A program made the translations under genes and the position numbers. A model generated the notes under the pieces. That model was not told the origin of the DNA. It saw nothing but the letters and a program-made list of their open reading frames with translations, and made no database searches. Source: Schoenoplectus triqueter (Eukaryota > Streptophyta > Magnoliopsida > Poales > Cyperaceae). Taken from it: DNA of 64,000 bases. This document shows, in pieces, positions 13,701-27,000 of the stretch (positions within the stretch are counted from its first letter, which is position 1; every line of letters begins with the position of its first letter). The stretch spans positions 620,001 through 684,000 of the forward strand of contig CAXKVV010002144.1 in NCBI GenBank assembly GCA_964058805.1. The letters run 5' to 3'.

Positions 13701-16360
13701 TCGCGTTTTCATGTTTTGCGCGCCCGAACTCTGTTTCGGCGGTACCAAGGGCGTCGGGCCCCGTTTTCATATTTTGCGCTCCCCGACTCGTTTTCGGCGG
13801 TACCGATGGCGTCGGGACCCGTTTTCATGATTTGCACTCTCGGACTCGATTTCGGCCGTACCGAGGGCGTCGGGTCCCGTTTTCATGTTTTGCGCGCCCA
13901 AACTCGGTTTCGGCGGTACCGAAGGCTTCGGGTCCCGTTTTCATGTTTTGCGCCCCCGAACTCTGTTTCGGCCGCACCGAGGGCGTCGGGTCCCGTTTTC
14001 ATGTTTTGCGCGCCCCAACTCTGTTTCGGCGGTACCGAGGGCTTCGGGTTCCATTTTCATGTTTTGCGCGCCCAAACTCGGTTTCGGCGGTACCGAGGGC
14101 TTCGGGTCCCGTTTTCATGTTTTGCGCACACGGACTCATTTTCGGCGATACCGAGGGCGTCGGGTCCAGTGTTCATGTTTTGCGCTCCGCGACTCGTTTT
14201 CGGCGGTACCGACGGCATCGGGACCCGTTTTCATGTTTTGCGCTCTCGGACTCGTTTTCGACGATACTGACGGCGACGGGTCCCGTTTTCATGTTTTGCG
14301 CTCCCCGACTCGTTTGCGGCGATACCGTTGGCGTCGGACCCGTTTTCATGTTTTGCGCTCTCGGACTCGGTTTCGGTCGTACCGAGGGCGTCGGGTCCCG
14401 TTTTCATGTTTTGCGCGCCCGAACTCGGTTTCTGTGGTACCGAGGGCGTCGGGTCTCGTTTTCATGTTTTGCGCACCCGGACTCGTTTTCGGCGGTACCG
14501 AGGGCGTCGGGTCCCGTGTTCATGTTTTGCGCTCCGCGACTCGTTTTCGGCGGTACCGATGGCGTCGGGACCCGTTTTCATGTTTTGCGCTCTCGGACTC
14601 GATTTCAGCCTTACCGAGGGCGTCGGGTCCCGTTTTCATGTTTTGCGCGCCCAAACTCGGTTTCGGCGGAACCGAAGGCTTCGGGTCCCGTTTTCATGTT
14701 TTGCGCCCCCGAACTCGGTTTCGGCCGTACCGAGGGCGTCGGGTCCCGTTTTCATGTTTTGCGCGCCCAAACTCGGTTTCGGCGGTACCGAGGGCTTCGG
14801 GTCCCGTTTTCATGTTTTGCGCACCCGGACTCGTTTTCGGCGGTACCGAGGGCGTCTGGTCCCGTGTTCATGTTTTGCGCTCCGCGACTCATTTTCGGCG
14901 GTACCGATGGCGTCGGGACCCGTTTTCATGTTTTGCGCTCTCGGACTCGTTTTCGACGGTGCCGAGGGCGTCGGGTCCCGTTTTCATGTTTTGCGCTCCC
15001 CGACTCGTTTGCGGCGGTACCGTTGGCGTCGGACTCGTTTTCATGTTTTGCGCTCTCGGACTCGGTTTCGGTCGTACCGAGGGCGTCGGGTCCCGTTTTC
15101 ATGTTTTGCGCGCCCGAACTCGGTTTCTGCGGTACCGAGGGCGTCGGGTCTCGTTTTCATGTTTTGCGCCCCCGGACTCGTTTTCGGCGGTACCGAGGGC
15201 GTCGGGTCCCGTGTTCATGTTTTGCGCTCCGCGACTCGTTTTCGGCGGTACCGATGGCGTCGGGACCCGTTTTCATGTTTTGCGCTCTCGGACTCGTTTT
15301 CGACGGTACCGAGGGCGTCGGGTCCCGTTTTCATGTTTTGCGCTCCCCGACTCGTTTGCGGCGGTACCGTTGGCGTCGGGACCCGTTTTCATGTTTTGTG
15401 CTCTCGGACTCGGTTTCGGCAGTACCGAGGGCGTCGGGTCCCGTTTTCATGTTTTGCGCGCCCGAACTCGGTTTCGGCGGTACCGAGGGCGTCGGGTCCC
15501 GTTTTCATGTTTTGCGCTCCCCGACTCGTTTTCGGCGGTACCGATGGCGTCGGGACCTGTTTTCATGTTTTGCACTCTCGGAATCGATTTCGGCCGTACC
15601 GAGGGCGTCGGGTCCCGTTTTCATGTTTTGCGCGCCCGAACTCGGTTTCGGCCGTACCGAGGGCGTCGGGTCTCGTTTTCATGTTTTGAGCACCCCGACT
15701 CGTTTTCGGCGGTACCGATGGCGTCGGGACCCGTTTTCATGTTTTGTGCTCTCGGACTCTATTTCGGCAGTACCGAGGGCGTCGGGTCCCGTTTTCATTT
15801 TTTGCGCGCCCGAACTCGGTTTCGGCTGTTCCGAGGGCGTCGGGTCCTGTTTTCATGTTTTGCGCCCCCCGACTCGTTTTCGGCGGTACCGATGGCGTCG
15901 GGACCCGTTTTCATGTTTAGCGCTCTCGGACTCGATTTCGGCCGTACCGTGGGCGTCGGGGTCCCGTTTTCATGTTTTGCGCGCCCAAACTCGGTTTCGG
16001 CGGTACCGAGGGCGTCGGGTCCCGTTTTCATGTTTTGAGCACCCCGACTCGTTTTCGGCGGTACCGATGGCGTCGGGACCCGTTTTCATGTTTTGTGCTC
16101 TCGGACTCTATTTCGGCAGTACCGAGGGCGTCGGGTCCCGTTTTCATTTTTGCGCGCCCGAACTCGGTTTCGGCTGTTCCGAGGGGGTTGTGTCCCGTTT
16201 TCATGTTTTGCGCCCCCCGACTCGTTTTCGGCGGTACCGATGGCGTCGGGACCCGTTTTCATGTTTTGCGCTCTCGGACTCGATTTCGGCCGTACCGAGG
16301 GCGTCGGGGTCCCGTTTTCATGTTTTGCGCGCCCAAACTCGGTTTCGGCGGTACCGAGGG
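7800..16360 (+). repeat. 4.2/4.35-kb tandem higher-order repeat, two copies
   Basis: Copy A (about 7,800-12,010) and copy B (about 11,976-16,360) share the same order of rare variants. The offset is 4,176 bp (72 monomers) at the left and 4,350 bp (75 monomers) to the right of about 13.1 kb. Copy B has therefore gained three monomers near 12.85-13.1 kb. From 9,535 and 13,885 onward the two copies look almost identical over more than 2 kb. A partial third copy runs from about 19,160 to 22,010. Confidence 0.8.
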
Positions 16361-19300
16361 CTTCGGGTCCCGTTTTCATGTTTTGCGCCCCCGAACTCGG
16401 TTTCGGCGGTACCGAGGGCTTTGGTTCCCGTTTTTATGTTTTGCGCACCCGGACTCGTTTTCGGCGGTACCGAGGGCGTCGGGTCCCGTGTTCATTTTTT
16501 GCGCTCTCGGACTCGTTTTCGACGGTATCGAGGGCGTCGGGTCCCGTTTTCATGTTTTGCGCCCCCCGACTCGTTTGCGGCGGTACCGTTGGCGTCGGAC
16601 CCATTTTCATGTTTTGCGCTCCCGAACTCGGTTTCGGCCGTACCGAGGGCGTCGGGTCCCGTTTTCATGTTTTGCGCGCCCAAACTCGGTTTCGGCGGTA
16701 CCGAGGGCTTCGGGTCCCGTTTTCATGTTTTGCGCACCCGGACTCGTTTTCGGCGGTACCGAGGGCGTCGGGTCCCGTTTTCATGTTTTGCGCTCCCCGA
16801 CTCGTTTTCGGCGGTACCGATGGCGTCGGGACCCGTTTTCATGTTTTGCACTCTCGGACTCGATTTCGGCCGTACCGAGGGCGTCGGGTCCCGTTTTCAT
16901 GTTTTGCGCGCCCGAACTCGGTTTCGGCCGTACCGAGGGCGTCGGGTCCCGTTTTCATGTTTTGAGCACCCCGACTCGTTTTCGGCGGTACCGATGGCGT
17001 CGGGACCCGTTTTCATGTTTTGTGCTCTCGGACTCTATTTCGGCAGTACCGAGGGCGTCGGGTCCCGTTTTCATTTTTTGCGCGCCCGAACTCGGTTTCG
17101 GCTGTTCCGAGGGCGTCGGGTCCCGTTTTCATGTTTTGCGCCCCCCGACTCGTTTTCGGCGGTACCGATGGCGTCGGGACCCGTTTTCATGTTTAGCGCT
17201 CTCGGACTCGATTTCGGCCGTACCGAGGGCGTCGGGGTCCCGTTTTCATGTTTTGCGCGCCCAAACTCGGTTTCGGCGGTACCGAGGGCTTCGGGTCCCG
17301 TTTTCATGTTTTGCGCCCCCGAACTCGGTTTCGGCGGTACCGAGGGCTTTGGTTCTCGTTTTCATGTTTTGCGCACCCGGACTCGTTTTCGGCGGTACCG
17401 AGGGCGTCGAGTCCCGTGTTCATGTTTTGCGCTCTCGGACTCGTTTTCGACGGTACCGAGGGCGTCGGGTCCCGTTTTCATGTTTTGCGCTCCCCGACTC
17501 GTTTGCGGCGGTACCGTTGGCGTCGGACCCGTTTTCATGTTTTGCGCCCCCGAACTCGGTTTCGGCCGTACCGAGGGCGTCGGGTCCCGTTTTCATGTTT
17601 TGCGCGCCCCAACTCGATTTCGGCGGTACCGAGGGCTCCGGGTCCCGTTTTCATGTTTTGCGCACCCGGACTCGTTTTCAGCGGTACCGAGGGCGTCGGG
17701 TCCCGTGTTCATGTTTTGCGCTCCCGACTCGTTTTCGGCGGTACCGATGGCGTCGGGACCCGTTTTCATGTTTTGCGGTCTCGGACTCGTTTTCGACGGT
17801 ACCGAGGGCGTCGGGTCCCGTTTTCATGTTTTGCGCTCCCCGACTCGTTTTCGACGGTACCGATGGCGTCGGGACCCGTTTTCATGTTTTGCCCTCTCGG
17901 ACTCGATTTCGGCCGTACCGAGGGCGTCGGGTCCCGTTTTCATGTTTTGCGCGCCCGAACTCGGTTTCGGCCGTACCGAGGGCGTCGGGTCCCGTTTTCA
18001 TGTTTTGCGCACCCGGACTCATTGTCGGCGGTACCGAGGGCGTCGGGTCCCGTTTTCATGTTTTGCGCTCCCCGACTCGTTTGCGGCGGTACCGTTGGCG
18101 TCGGGACCCGTTTTCATGTTTTGCGCTCGCGGACTCGGTTTCGGCCGTACCGAGGGCGTCGGGTCCCGTTTTCATGTTTTGCGCGCCCGAACTCGGTTTT
18201 GGCGGTACCGAGGGCGTCGCGTCTCGTTTTCATGTTTTGCGCGCCCGAACTCGGTTTCGGCCGTACCGAGGGCGTCGGGTCCCGTTTTCATGTTTTGAGC
18301 ACCCCGACTCGTTTTCGGCGGTACCGATGGCGTCGGGACCCGTTTTCATGTTTTGTGCTCTCGGACTCTATTTTGGCTGTACCGAGGGCGTCGGGTCCCG
18401 TTTTCATTTTTTGCGCGCCCGAACTCGGTTTCGGCTGTTCCGAGGGCGTCGGGTCCCGTTTTCATGTTTTGCGCCCCCCGACTCGTTTTCGGCGGTACCG
18501 ATGGCGTCGGGACCCGTTTTCATGTTTAGCGCTCTCGGACTCGATTTCGGCCGTACCGAGTGCGTCGGGGTCCCGTTTTCATGTTTTGCGCGCCCAAACT
18601 CGGTTTCGGCGGTACCGAGGGCTTCGGGTCCCGTTTTCATGTTTTGCGCCCCCGAACTCGAGTTCGGCGGTACCGAGGGCTTTGGTTCCCGTTTTCATGT
18701 TTTGCGCACCCGGACTCGTTTTCGGCGGTACCGAGGGCGTCGGGTCCCGTGTTCATGTTTTGCGCTCTCGAACTCGGTTTCGGCAGTACCGAGGGCGTCG
18801 GGTCCCGTTTTCATGTTTTGCGCGCCCGAACTCGGTTTCGGCAGTACCGAGGGCGTCGGGTCCCGTTTTCATGTTTTGCGCTCCCCGACTTGTTTTCGGC
18901 GGTACCGATGGCGTCGGGACCCGTTTTCATGTTTTGCACTCTCGGACTCGATTTCGGCCGTACCGAGGGCGTCGGGTCCCGTTTTCATGTTTTGCGCGCC
19001 CGAACTCGGTTTTGGCCGTACCGAGGGCGTCGGGTCCCGTTTTCATGTTTTGAGCACCCCGACTCGTTTTCGGCGGTACCAATGGCGTCGGGACCCGTTT
19101 TCATGTTTTGTGCTCTCGGACTCTATTTCGGCAGTACCGAGGGCGTCGGTTCCCGTTTTCATGTTTTGCGCACCCGGACTCGTTTTCGGCGGTACCGAGG
19201 GCGTCGGGTCCCGTGTTCATGTTTTGCGCTCCGCGACTCGTTTTCGGCGGTACCGATGGCGTCGGGACCCGTTTTCATGTTTTGCGCTCTCGGACTCGAT

Positions 19301-22300
19301 TTCGGCCTTACCGAGGGCGTCGGGTCCCGTTTTCATGTTTTGCGCGCCCAAACTCGGTTTCGGCGGAACCGAAGGCTTCGGGTCCCGTTTTCATGTTTTG
19401 CGCCCCCGAACTCGGTTTCGGCCGTACCGAGGGCGTCGGGTCCCGTTTTCATGTTTTGCGCGCCCGGACTCGTTTTCGGCGGTACCGAGGGCGTCGGGTC
19501 CCGTGTTCATGTTTTGCGCTCCGCGACTCGTTTTCGGCGGTACCGATGGCGTCGGGACCCGTTTTCATGTTTTGCGCTCTCGGACTCGTTTTCGGCCGTA
19601 CCGAGGGCGTCGGGTCCCGTTTTCATGTTTTGCGCGCCCGAACTCGGTTTCGGCCGTACCGAGGGCGTCGGGTCCCGTTTTCATGTTTTGCGCTTTCGGA
19701 CTCGGTTTCGGGCGTACCGAGGGCGTCGGGTCCCGTTTTCATGTTTTGCACGCCCGAACTCGGTTTCTGCGGTACCGAGGGCGTCGGGTCTCGTTTTCAT
19801 GTTTTGCGCACCCGGACTCGTTTTCGGCGGTACCGAGGGCGTCGGGTCCCGTGTTCATGTTTTGCGCTCCGCGACTCGTTTTCGGCGGTACCGATGGCTT
19901 CGGGACCCGTTTTCATGTTTTGCGCTCTCGGACTCGTTTTCGACGGTACCGAGGGCGTCGAGTCCCGTTTTCATGTTTTGCGCTCCCCGACTCGTTTGCG
20001 GCGGTACCGTTGGCGTCGGGACCCGTTTTCATTTTTTTGCGCTCTCGAACTCGGTTTCGGCAGTACCGAGGGCGTCGGGTCCCGTTTTCATGTTTTGCGC
20101 GCCCGAACTCGGTTTCGGCGGTACCGAGGGCGTCGGGTCCCGTTTTCATGTTCTGCGCTCCCCGACTCGTTTTCGGCGGTACCGATGGCGTCGGGACCCG
20201 TTTTCATGTTTTGCACTCTCGGACTCGATTTCGGCCGTACCGAGGGCGTCGGGTCGCGTTTTCATGTTTTGCGCGCCCGAACTCGGTTTCGGCGGTACCA
20301 AGGGCGTCGGGCCCCGTTTTCATATTTTGCGCTCCCCGACTCGTTTTCGGCGGTACCGATGGCGTCGGGACCCGTTTTCATGATTTGCACTCTCGGACTC
20401 GATTTCGGCCGTACCGAGGGCGTCGGGTCCCGTTTTCATGTTTTGCGCGCCCAAACTCGGTTTCGGCGGTACCGAAGGCTTCGGGTCCCGTTTTCATGTT
20501 TTGCGCCCCCGAACTCTGTTTCGGCCGCACCGAGGGCGTCGGGTCCCGTTTTCATGTTTTGCGCGCCCCAACTCGGTTTCGGCGGTACCGAGGGCTTCGG
20601 GTTCCATTTTCATGTTTTGCGCGCCCAAACTCGGTTTCGGCGGTACCGAGGGCTTCGGGTCCCGTTTTCATGTTTTGCGCACACGGACTCATTTTCGGCG
20701 ATACCGAGGGCGTCGGGTCCAGTGTTCATGTTTTGCGCTCCGCGACTCGTTTTCGGCGGTACCGACGGCATCGGGACCCGTTTTCATGTTTTGCGCTCTC
20801 GGACTCGTTTTCGACGATACTGACGGCGACGGGTCCCGTTTTCATGTTTTGCGCTCCCCGACTCGTTTGCGGCGATACCGTTGGCGTCGGACCCGTTTTC
20901 ATGTTTTGCGCTCTCGGACTCGGTTTCGGTCGTACCGAGGGCGTCGGGTCCCGTTTTCATGTTTTGCGCGCCCGAACTCGGTTTCTGTGGTACCGAGGGC
21001 GTCGGGTCTCGTTTTCATGTTTTGCGCACCCGGACTCGTTTTCGGCGGTACCGAGGGCGTCGGGTCCCGTGTTCATGTTTTGCGCTCCGCGACTCGTTTT
21101 CGGCGGTACCGATGGCGTCGGGACCCGTTTTCATGTTTTGCGCTCTCGGACTCGATTTCAGCCTTACCGAGGGCGTCGGGTCCCGTTTTCATGTTTTGCG
21201 CGCCCAAACTCGGTTTCGGCGGAACCGAAGGCTTCGGGTCCCGTTTTCATGTTTTGCGCCCCCGAACTCGGTTTCGGCCGTACCGAGGGCGTCGGGTCCC
21301 GTTTTCATGTTTTGCGCGCCTAAACTCGGTTTCGGCGGTACCGAGGGCTTCGGGTCCCGTTTTCATGTTTTGCGCACCCGGACTCGTTTTCGGCGGTACC
21401 GAGGGCGTCTGGTCCCGTGTTCATGTTTTGCGCTCCGCGACTCATTTTCGGCGGTACCGATGGCGTCGGGACCCGTTTTCATGTTTTGCGCTCTCGGACT
21501 CGTTTTCGACGGTGCCGAGGGCGTCGGGTCCCGTTTTCATGTTTTGCGCTCCCCGACTCGTTTGCGGCGGTACCGTTGGCGTCGGACTCGTTTTCATGTT
21601 TTGCGCTCTCGGACTCGGTTTCGGTCGTACCGAGGGCGTCGGGTCCCGTTTTCATGTTTTGCGCGCCCGAACTCGGTTTCTGCGGTACCGAGGGCGTCGG
21701 GTCTCGTTTTCATGTTTTGCGCCCCCGGACTCGTTTTCGGCGGTACCGAGGGCGTCGGGTCCCGTGTTCATGTTTTGCGCTCCGCGACTCGTTTTCGGCG
21801 GTACCGATGGCGTCGGGACCCGTTTTCATGTTTTGCGCTCTCGGACTCGTTTTCGACGGTACCGAGGGCGTCGGGTCCCGTTTTCATGTTTTGCGCTCCC
21901 CGACTCGTTTGCGGCGGTACCGTTGGCGTCGGGACCCGTTTTCATGTTTTGTGCTCTCGGACTCGGTTTCGGCCGTACCGAGGGCATCGGGTCCCGTTTT
22001 CATGTTTTGCGCGCCCGAACTCGGTTTCGGCTGTTCCGAGGGGGTTGTGTCCCGTTTTCATGTTTTGCGCCCCCCGACTCGTTTTCGGCGGTACCGATGG
22101 CGTCGGGACCCGTTTTCATGTTTTGCGCTCTCGGACTCGATTTCGGCCGTACCGAGGGCGTCGGGGTCCCGTTTTCATGTTTTGCGCGCCCAAACTCGGT
22201 TTCGGCGGTACCGAGGGCTTCGGGTCCCGTTTTCATGTTTTGCGCCCCCGAACTCGGTTTCGGCGGTACCGAGGGCTTTGGTTCCCGTTTTTATGTTTTG

Positions 22301-24910
22301 CGCACCCGGACTCGTTTTCGGCGGTACCGAGGGCGTCGGGTCCCGTGTTCATTTTTTGCGCTCTCGGACTCGTTTTCGACGGTACCGAGGGCGTCGGGTC
22401 CCGTTTTCATGTTTTGCGCCCCCCGACTCGTTTGCGGCGGTACCGTTGGCGTCGGACCCATTTTCATGTTTTGCGCTCCCGAACTCGGTTTCGGCCGTAC
22501 CGAGGGCGTCGGGTCCCGTTTTCATGTTTTGCGCGCCCAAACTCGGTTTCGGCGGTACCGAGGGCTTCGGGTCCCGTTTTCATGTTTTGCGCACCCGGAC
22601 TCGTTTTCGGCGGTACCGAGGGCGTCGGGTCCCGTTTTCATGTTTTGCGCTCCCCGACTCGTTTTCGGCGGTACCGATGGCGTCGGGACCCGTTTTCATG
22701 TTTTGCACTCTCGGACTCGATTTCGGCCGTACCGAGGGCGTCGGGTCCCGTTTTCATGTTTTGCGCGCCCGAACTCGGTTTCGGCCGTACCGAGGGCGTC
22801 GGGTCCCGTTTTCATGTTTTGAGCACCCCGACTCGTTTTCGGCGGTACCGATGGCGTCGGGACCCGTTTTCATGTTTTGTGCTCTCGGACTCTATTTCGG
22901 CAGTACCGAGGGCGTCGGGTCCCGTTTTCATTTTTTGCGCGCCCGAACTCGGTTTCGGCTGTTCCGAGGGCGTCGGGTCCCGTTTTCATGTTTTGCGCCC
23001 CCCGACTCGTTTTCGGCGGTACCGATGGCGTCGGGACCCGTTTTCATGTTTAGCGCTCTCGGACTCGATTTCGGCCGTACCGAGGGCGTCGGGGTCCCGT
23101 TTTCATGTTTTGCGCGCCCAAACTCGGTTTCGGCGGTACCGAGGGCTTCGGGTCCCGTTTTCATGTTTTGCGCCCCCGAACTCGGTTTCGGCGGTACCGA
23201 GGGCTTTGGTTCTCGTTTTCATGTTTTGCGCACCCGGACTCGTTTTCGGCGGTACCGAGGGCGTCGAGTCCCGTGTTCATGTTTTGCGCTCTCGGACTCG
23301 TTTTCGACGGTACCGAGGGCGTCGGGTCCCGTTTTCATGTTTTGCGCTCCCCGACTCGTTTGCGGCGGTACCGTTGGCGTCGGACCCGTTTTCATGTTTT
23401 GCGCCCCCGAACTCGGTTTCGGCCGTACCGAGGGCGTCGGGTCCCGTTTTCATGTTTTGCGCGCCCCAACTCGATTTCGGCGGTACCGAGGGCTCTGGGT
23501 CCCGTTTTCATGTTTTGCGCACCCGGACTCGTTTTCAGCGGTACCGAGGGCGTCGGGTCCCGTGTTCATGTTTTGCGCTCCCGACTCGTTTTCGGCGGTA
23601 CCGATGGCGTCGGGACCCGTTTTCATGTTTTGCGCTCTCGGACTCGTTTTCGACGGTACCGAGGGCGTCGGGTCCCGTTTTCATGTTTTGCGCTCCCCGA
23701 CTCGTTTTCGACGGTACCGATGGCGTCGGGACCCGTTTTCATGTTTTGCCCTCTCGGACTCGATTTCGGCCGTACCGAGGGCGTCGGGTCCCGTTTTCAT
23801 GTTTTGCGCGCCCGAACTCGGTTTCGGCCGTACCGAGGGCGTCGGGTCCCGTTTTCATGTTTTGCGCACCCGGACTCATTGTCGGCGGTACCGAGGGCGT
23901 CGGGTCCCGTTTTCATGTTTTGCGCTCCCCGACTCGTTTGCGGCGGTACCGTTGGCGTCGGGACCCGTTTTCATGTTTTGCGCTCGCGGACTCGGTTTCG
24001 GCCGTACCGAGGGCGTCGGGTCCCGTTTTCATGTTTTGCGCGCCCGAACTCGGTTTTGGCGGTACCGAGGGCGTCGCGTCTCGTTTTCATGTTTTGCGCG
24101 CCCGAACTCGGTTTCGGCCGTACCGAGGGCGTCGGGTCCCGTTTTCATGTTTTGAGCACCCCGACTCGTTTTCGGCGGTACCGATGGCGTCGGGACCCGT
24201 TTTCATGTTTTGTGCTCTCGGACTCTATTTTGGCTGTACCGAGGGCGTCGGGTCCCGTTTTCATTTTTTGCGCGCCCGAACTCGGTTTCGGCTGTTCCGA
24301 GGGCGTCGGGTCCCGTTTTCATGTTTTGCGCCCCCCGACTCGTTTTCGGCGGTACCGATGGCGTCGGGACCCGTTTTCATGTTTAGCGCTCTCGGACTCG
24401 ATTTCGGCCGTACCGAGTGCGTCGGGGTCCCGTTTTCATGTTTTGCGCGCCCAAACTCGGTTTCGGCGGTACCGAGGGCTTCGGGTCCCGTTTTCATGTT
24501 TTGCGCCCCCGAACTCGAGTTCGGCGGTACCGAGGGCTTTGGTTCCCATTTTCATGTTTTGCGCACCCGGACTCGTTTTCGGCGGTACCGAGGGCGTCGG
24601 GTCCCGTGTTCATGTTTTGCGCTCTCGAACTCGGTTTCGGCAGTACCGAGGGCGTCGGGTCCCGTTTTCATGTTTTGCGCGCCCGAACTCGGTTTCGGCA
24701 GTACCGAGGGCGTCGGGTCCCGTTTTCATGTTTTGCGCTCCCCGACTTGTTTTCGGCGGTACCGATGGCGTCGGGACCCGTTTTCATGTTTTGCACTCTC
24801 GGACTCGATTTCGGCCGTACCGAGGGCGTCGGGTCCCGTTTTCATGTTTTGCGCGCCCGAACTCGGTTTCGGCCGTACCGAGGGCGTCGGGTCCCGTTTT
24901 CATGTTTTGA
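13400..24910 (+). repeat. 5.86/6.55-kb duplicated block with a 12-monomer difference
   Basis: Sequence from about 13,478 to 15,470 recurs 6,553 bp downstream (20,031 to about 22,020). Sequence from about 16,170 to 19,053 recurs 5,857 bp downstream (about 22,027 to 24,910). The offsets differ by 696 bp, exactly 12 monomers, so the downstream copy lacks 12 monomers at about 22.02 kb. This is what unequal exchange in register would produce. Confidence 0.75.
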
Positions 24911-27000
24911 GCACCCCGACTCGTTTTCGGCGGTACCGATGGCGTCGGGACCCGTTTTCATGTTTTGTGCTCTCGGACTCTATTTCGGCAGTACCGAGGG
25001 CGTCGGGTCCCGTTTTCATTTTTTGCGCGCCCGAACTCGGTTTCGGCTGTTCCGAGGGCGTCGGGTCCCGTTTTCATGTTTTGCGCCCCCCGACTCGTTT
25101 TCGGCGGTACCGATGGCGTCGGGACCCGTTTTCATGTTTAGCGCTCTCGGACTCGATTTCGGCCGTACCGAGGGCGTCGGGGTCCCGTTTTCATGTTTTG
25201 CGCGCCCAAACTCGGTTTCGGCGGTACCGAGGGCTTCGGGTCCCGTTTTCATGTTTTGCGCCCCCGAACTCGGTTTCGGCGGTACCGAGGGCTTTGGTTC
25301 TCGTTTTCATGTTTTGCGCACCCGGACTCGTTTTCGGCGGTACCGAGGGCGTCGAGTCCCGTGTTCATGTTTTGCGCTCTCGGACTCGTTTTCGACGGTA
25401 CCGAGGGCGTCGGGTCCCGTTTTCATGTTTTGCGCTCCCCGACTCGTTTGCGGCGGTACCGTTGGCGTCGGACCCGTTTTCATGTTTTGCGCCCCCGAAC
25501 TCGGTTTCGGCCGTACCGAGGGCGTCGGGTCCCGTTTTCATGTTTTGCGCGCCCCAACTCGATTTCGGCGGTACCGAGGGCTCTGGGTCCCGTTTTCATG
25601 TTTTGCGCACCCGGACTCGTTTTCAGCGGTACCGAGGGCGTCGGGTCCCGTGTTCATGTTTTGCGCTCCCGACTCGTTTTCGGCGGTACCGATGGCGTCG
25701 GGACCCGTTTTCATGTTTTGCGCTCTCGGACTCGTTTTCGACGGTACCGAGGGCGTCGGGTCCCGTTTTCATGTTTTGCGCTCCCCGACTCGTTTTCGAC
25801 GGTACCGATGGCGTCGGGACCCGTTTTCATGTTTTGCCCTCTCGGACTCGATTTCGGCCGTACCGAGGGCGTCGGGTCCCGTTTTCATGTTTTGCGCGCC
25901 CGAACTCGGTTTCGGCCGTACCGAGGGCGTCGGGTCCCGTTTTCATGTTTTGCGCACCCGGACTCATTGTCGGCGGTACCGAGGGCGTCGGGTCCCGTTT
26001 TCATGTTTTGCGCTCCCCGACTCGTTTGCGGCGGTACCGTTGGCGTCGGGACCCGTTTTCATGTTTTGCGCTCGCGGACTCGGTTTCGGCCGTACCGAGG
26101 GCGTCGGGTCCCGTTTTCATGTTTTGCGCGCCCGAACTCGGTTTTGGCGGTACCGAGGGCGTCGCGTCTCGTTTTCATGTTTTGCGCGCCCGAACTCGGT
26201 TTCGGCCGTACCGAGGGCGTCGGGTCCCGTTTTCATGTTTTGAGCACCCCGACTCGTTTTCGGCGGTACCGATGGCGTCGGGACCCGTTTTCATGTTTTG
26301 TGCTCTCGGACTCTATTTTGGCTGTACCGAGGGCGTCGGGTCCCGTTTTCATTTTTTGCGCGCCCGAACTCGGTTTCGGCTGTTCCGAGGGCGTCGGGTC
26401 CCGTTTTCATGTTTTGCGCCCCCCGACTCGTTTTCGGCGGTACCGATGGCGTCGGGACCCGTTTTCATGTTTAGCGCTCTCGGACTCGATTTCGGCCGTA
26501 CCGAGTGCGTCGGGGTCCCGTTTTCATGTTTTGCGCGCCCAAACTCGGTTTCGGCGGTACCGAGGGCTTCGGGTCCCGTTTTCATGTTTTGCGCCCCCGA
26601 ACTCGAGTTCGGCGGTACCGAGGGCTTTGGTTCCCATTTTCATGTTTTGCGCACCCGGACTCGTTTTCGGCGGTACCGAGGGCGTCGGGTCCCGTGTTCA
26701 TGTTTTGCGCTCTCGAACTCGGTTTCGGCAGTACCGAGGGCGTCGGGTCCCGTTTTCATGTTTTGCGCGCCCGAACTCGGTTTCGGCAGTACCGAGGGCG
26801 TCGGGTCCCGTTTTCATGTTTTGCGCTCCCCGACTTGTTTTCGGCGGTACCGATGGCGTCGGGACCCGTTTTCATGTTTTGCACTCTCGGACTCGATTTC
26901 GGCCGTACCGAGGGCGTCGGGTCCCGTTTTCATGTTTTGCGCGCCCGAACTCGGTTTTGGCCGTACCGAGGGCGTCGGGTCCCGTTTTCATGTTTTGAGC
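16965..27000 (+). repeat. 2,088-bp higher-order unit (36 monomers), three copies
   Basis: A 2,088-bp unit occupies about 16,965-19,053. It reappears as two adjacent copies at about 22,822-24,910 and 24,910-26,998. It is recognised by a GCTCCCGACTCG 57-bp monomer, a GCCCTCTCGGACTCG monomer, an ATTGTCGGCGG monomer and a GAACTCGAGTTCGG monomer in the same order. A partial fourth copy with several changes continues to about 27,540. The extra tandem copy is more recent than the 5.86-kb duplication that contains it. Confidence 0.8.
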
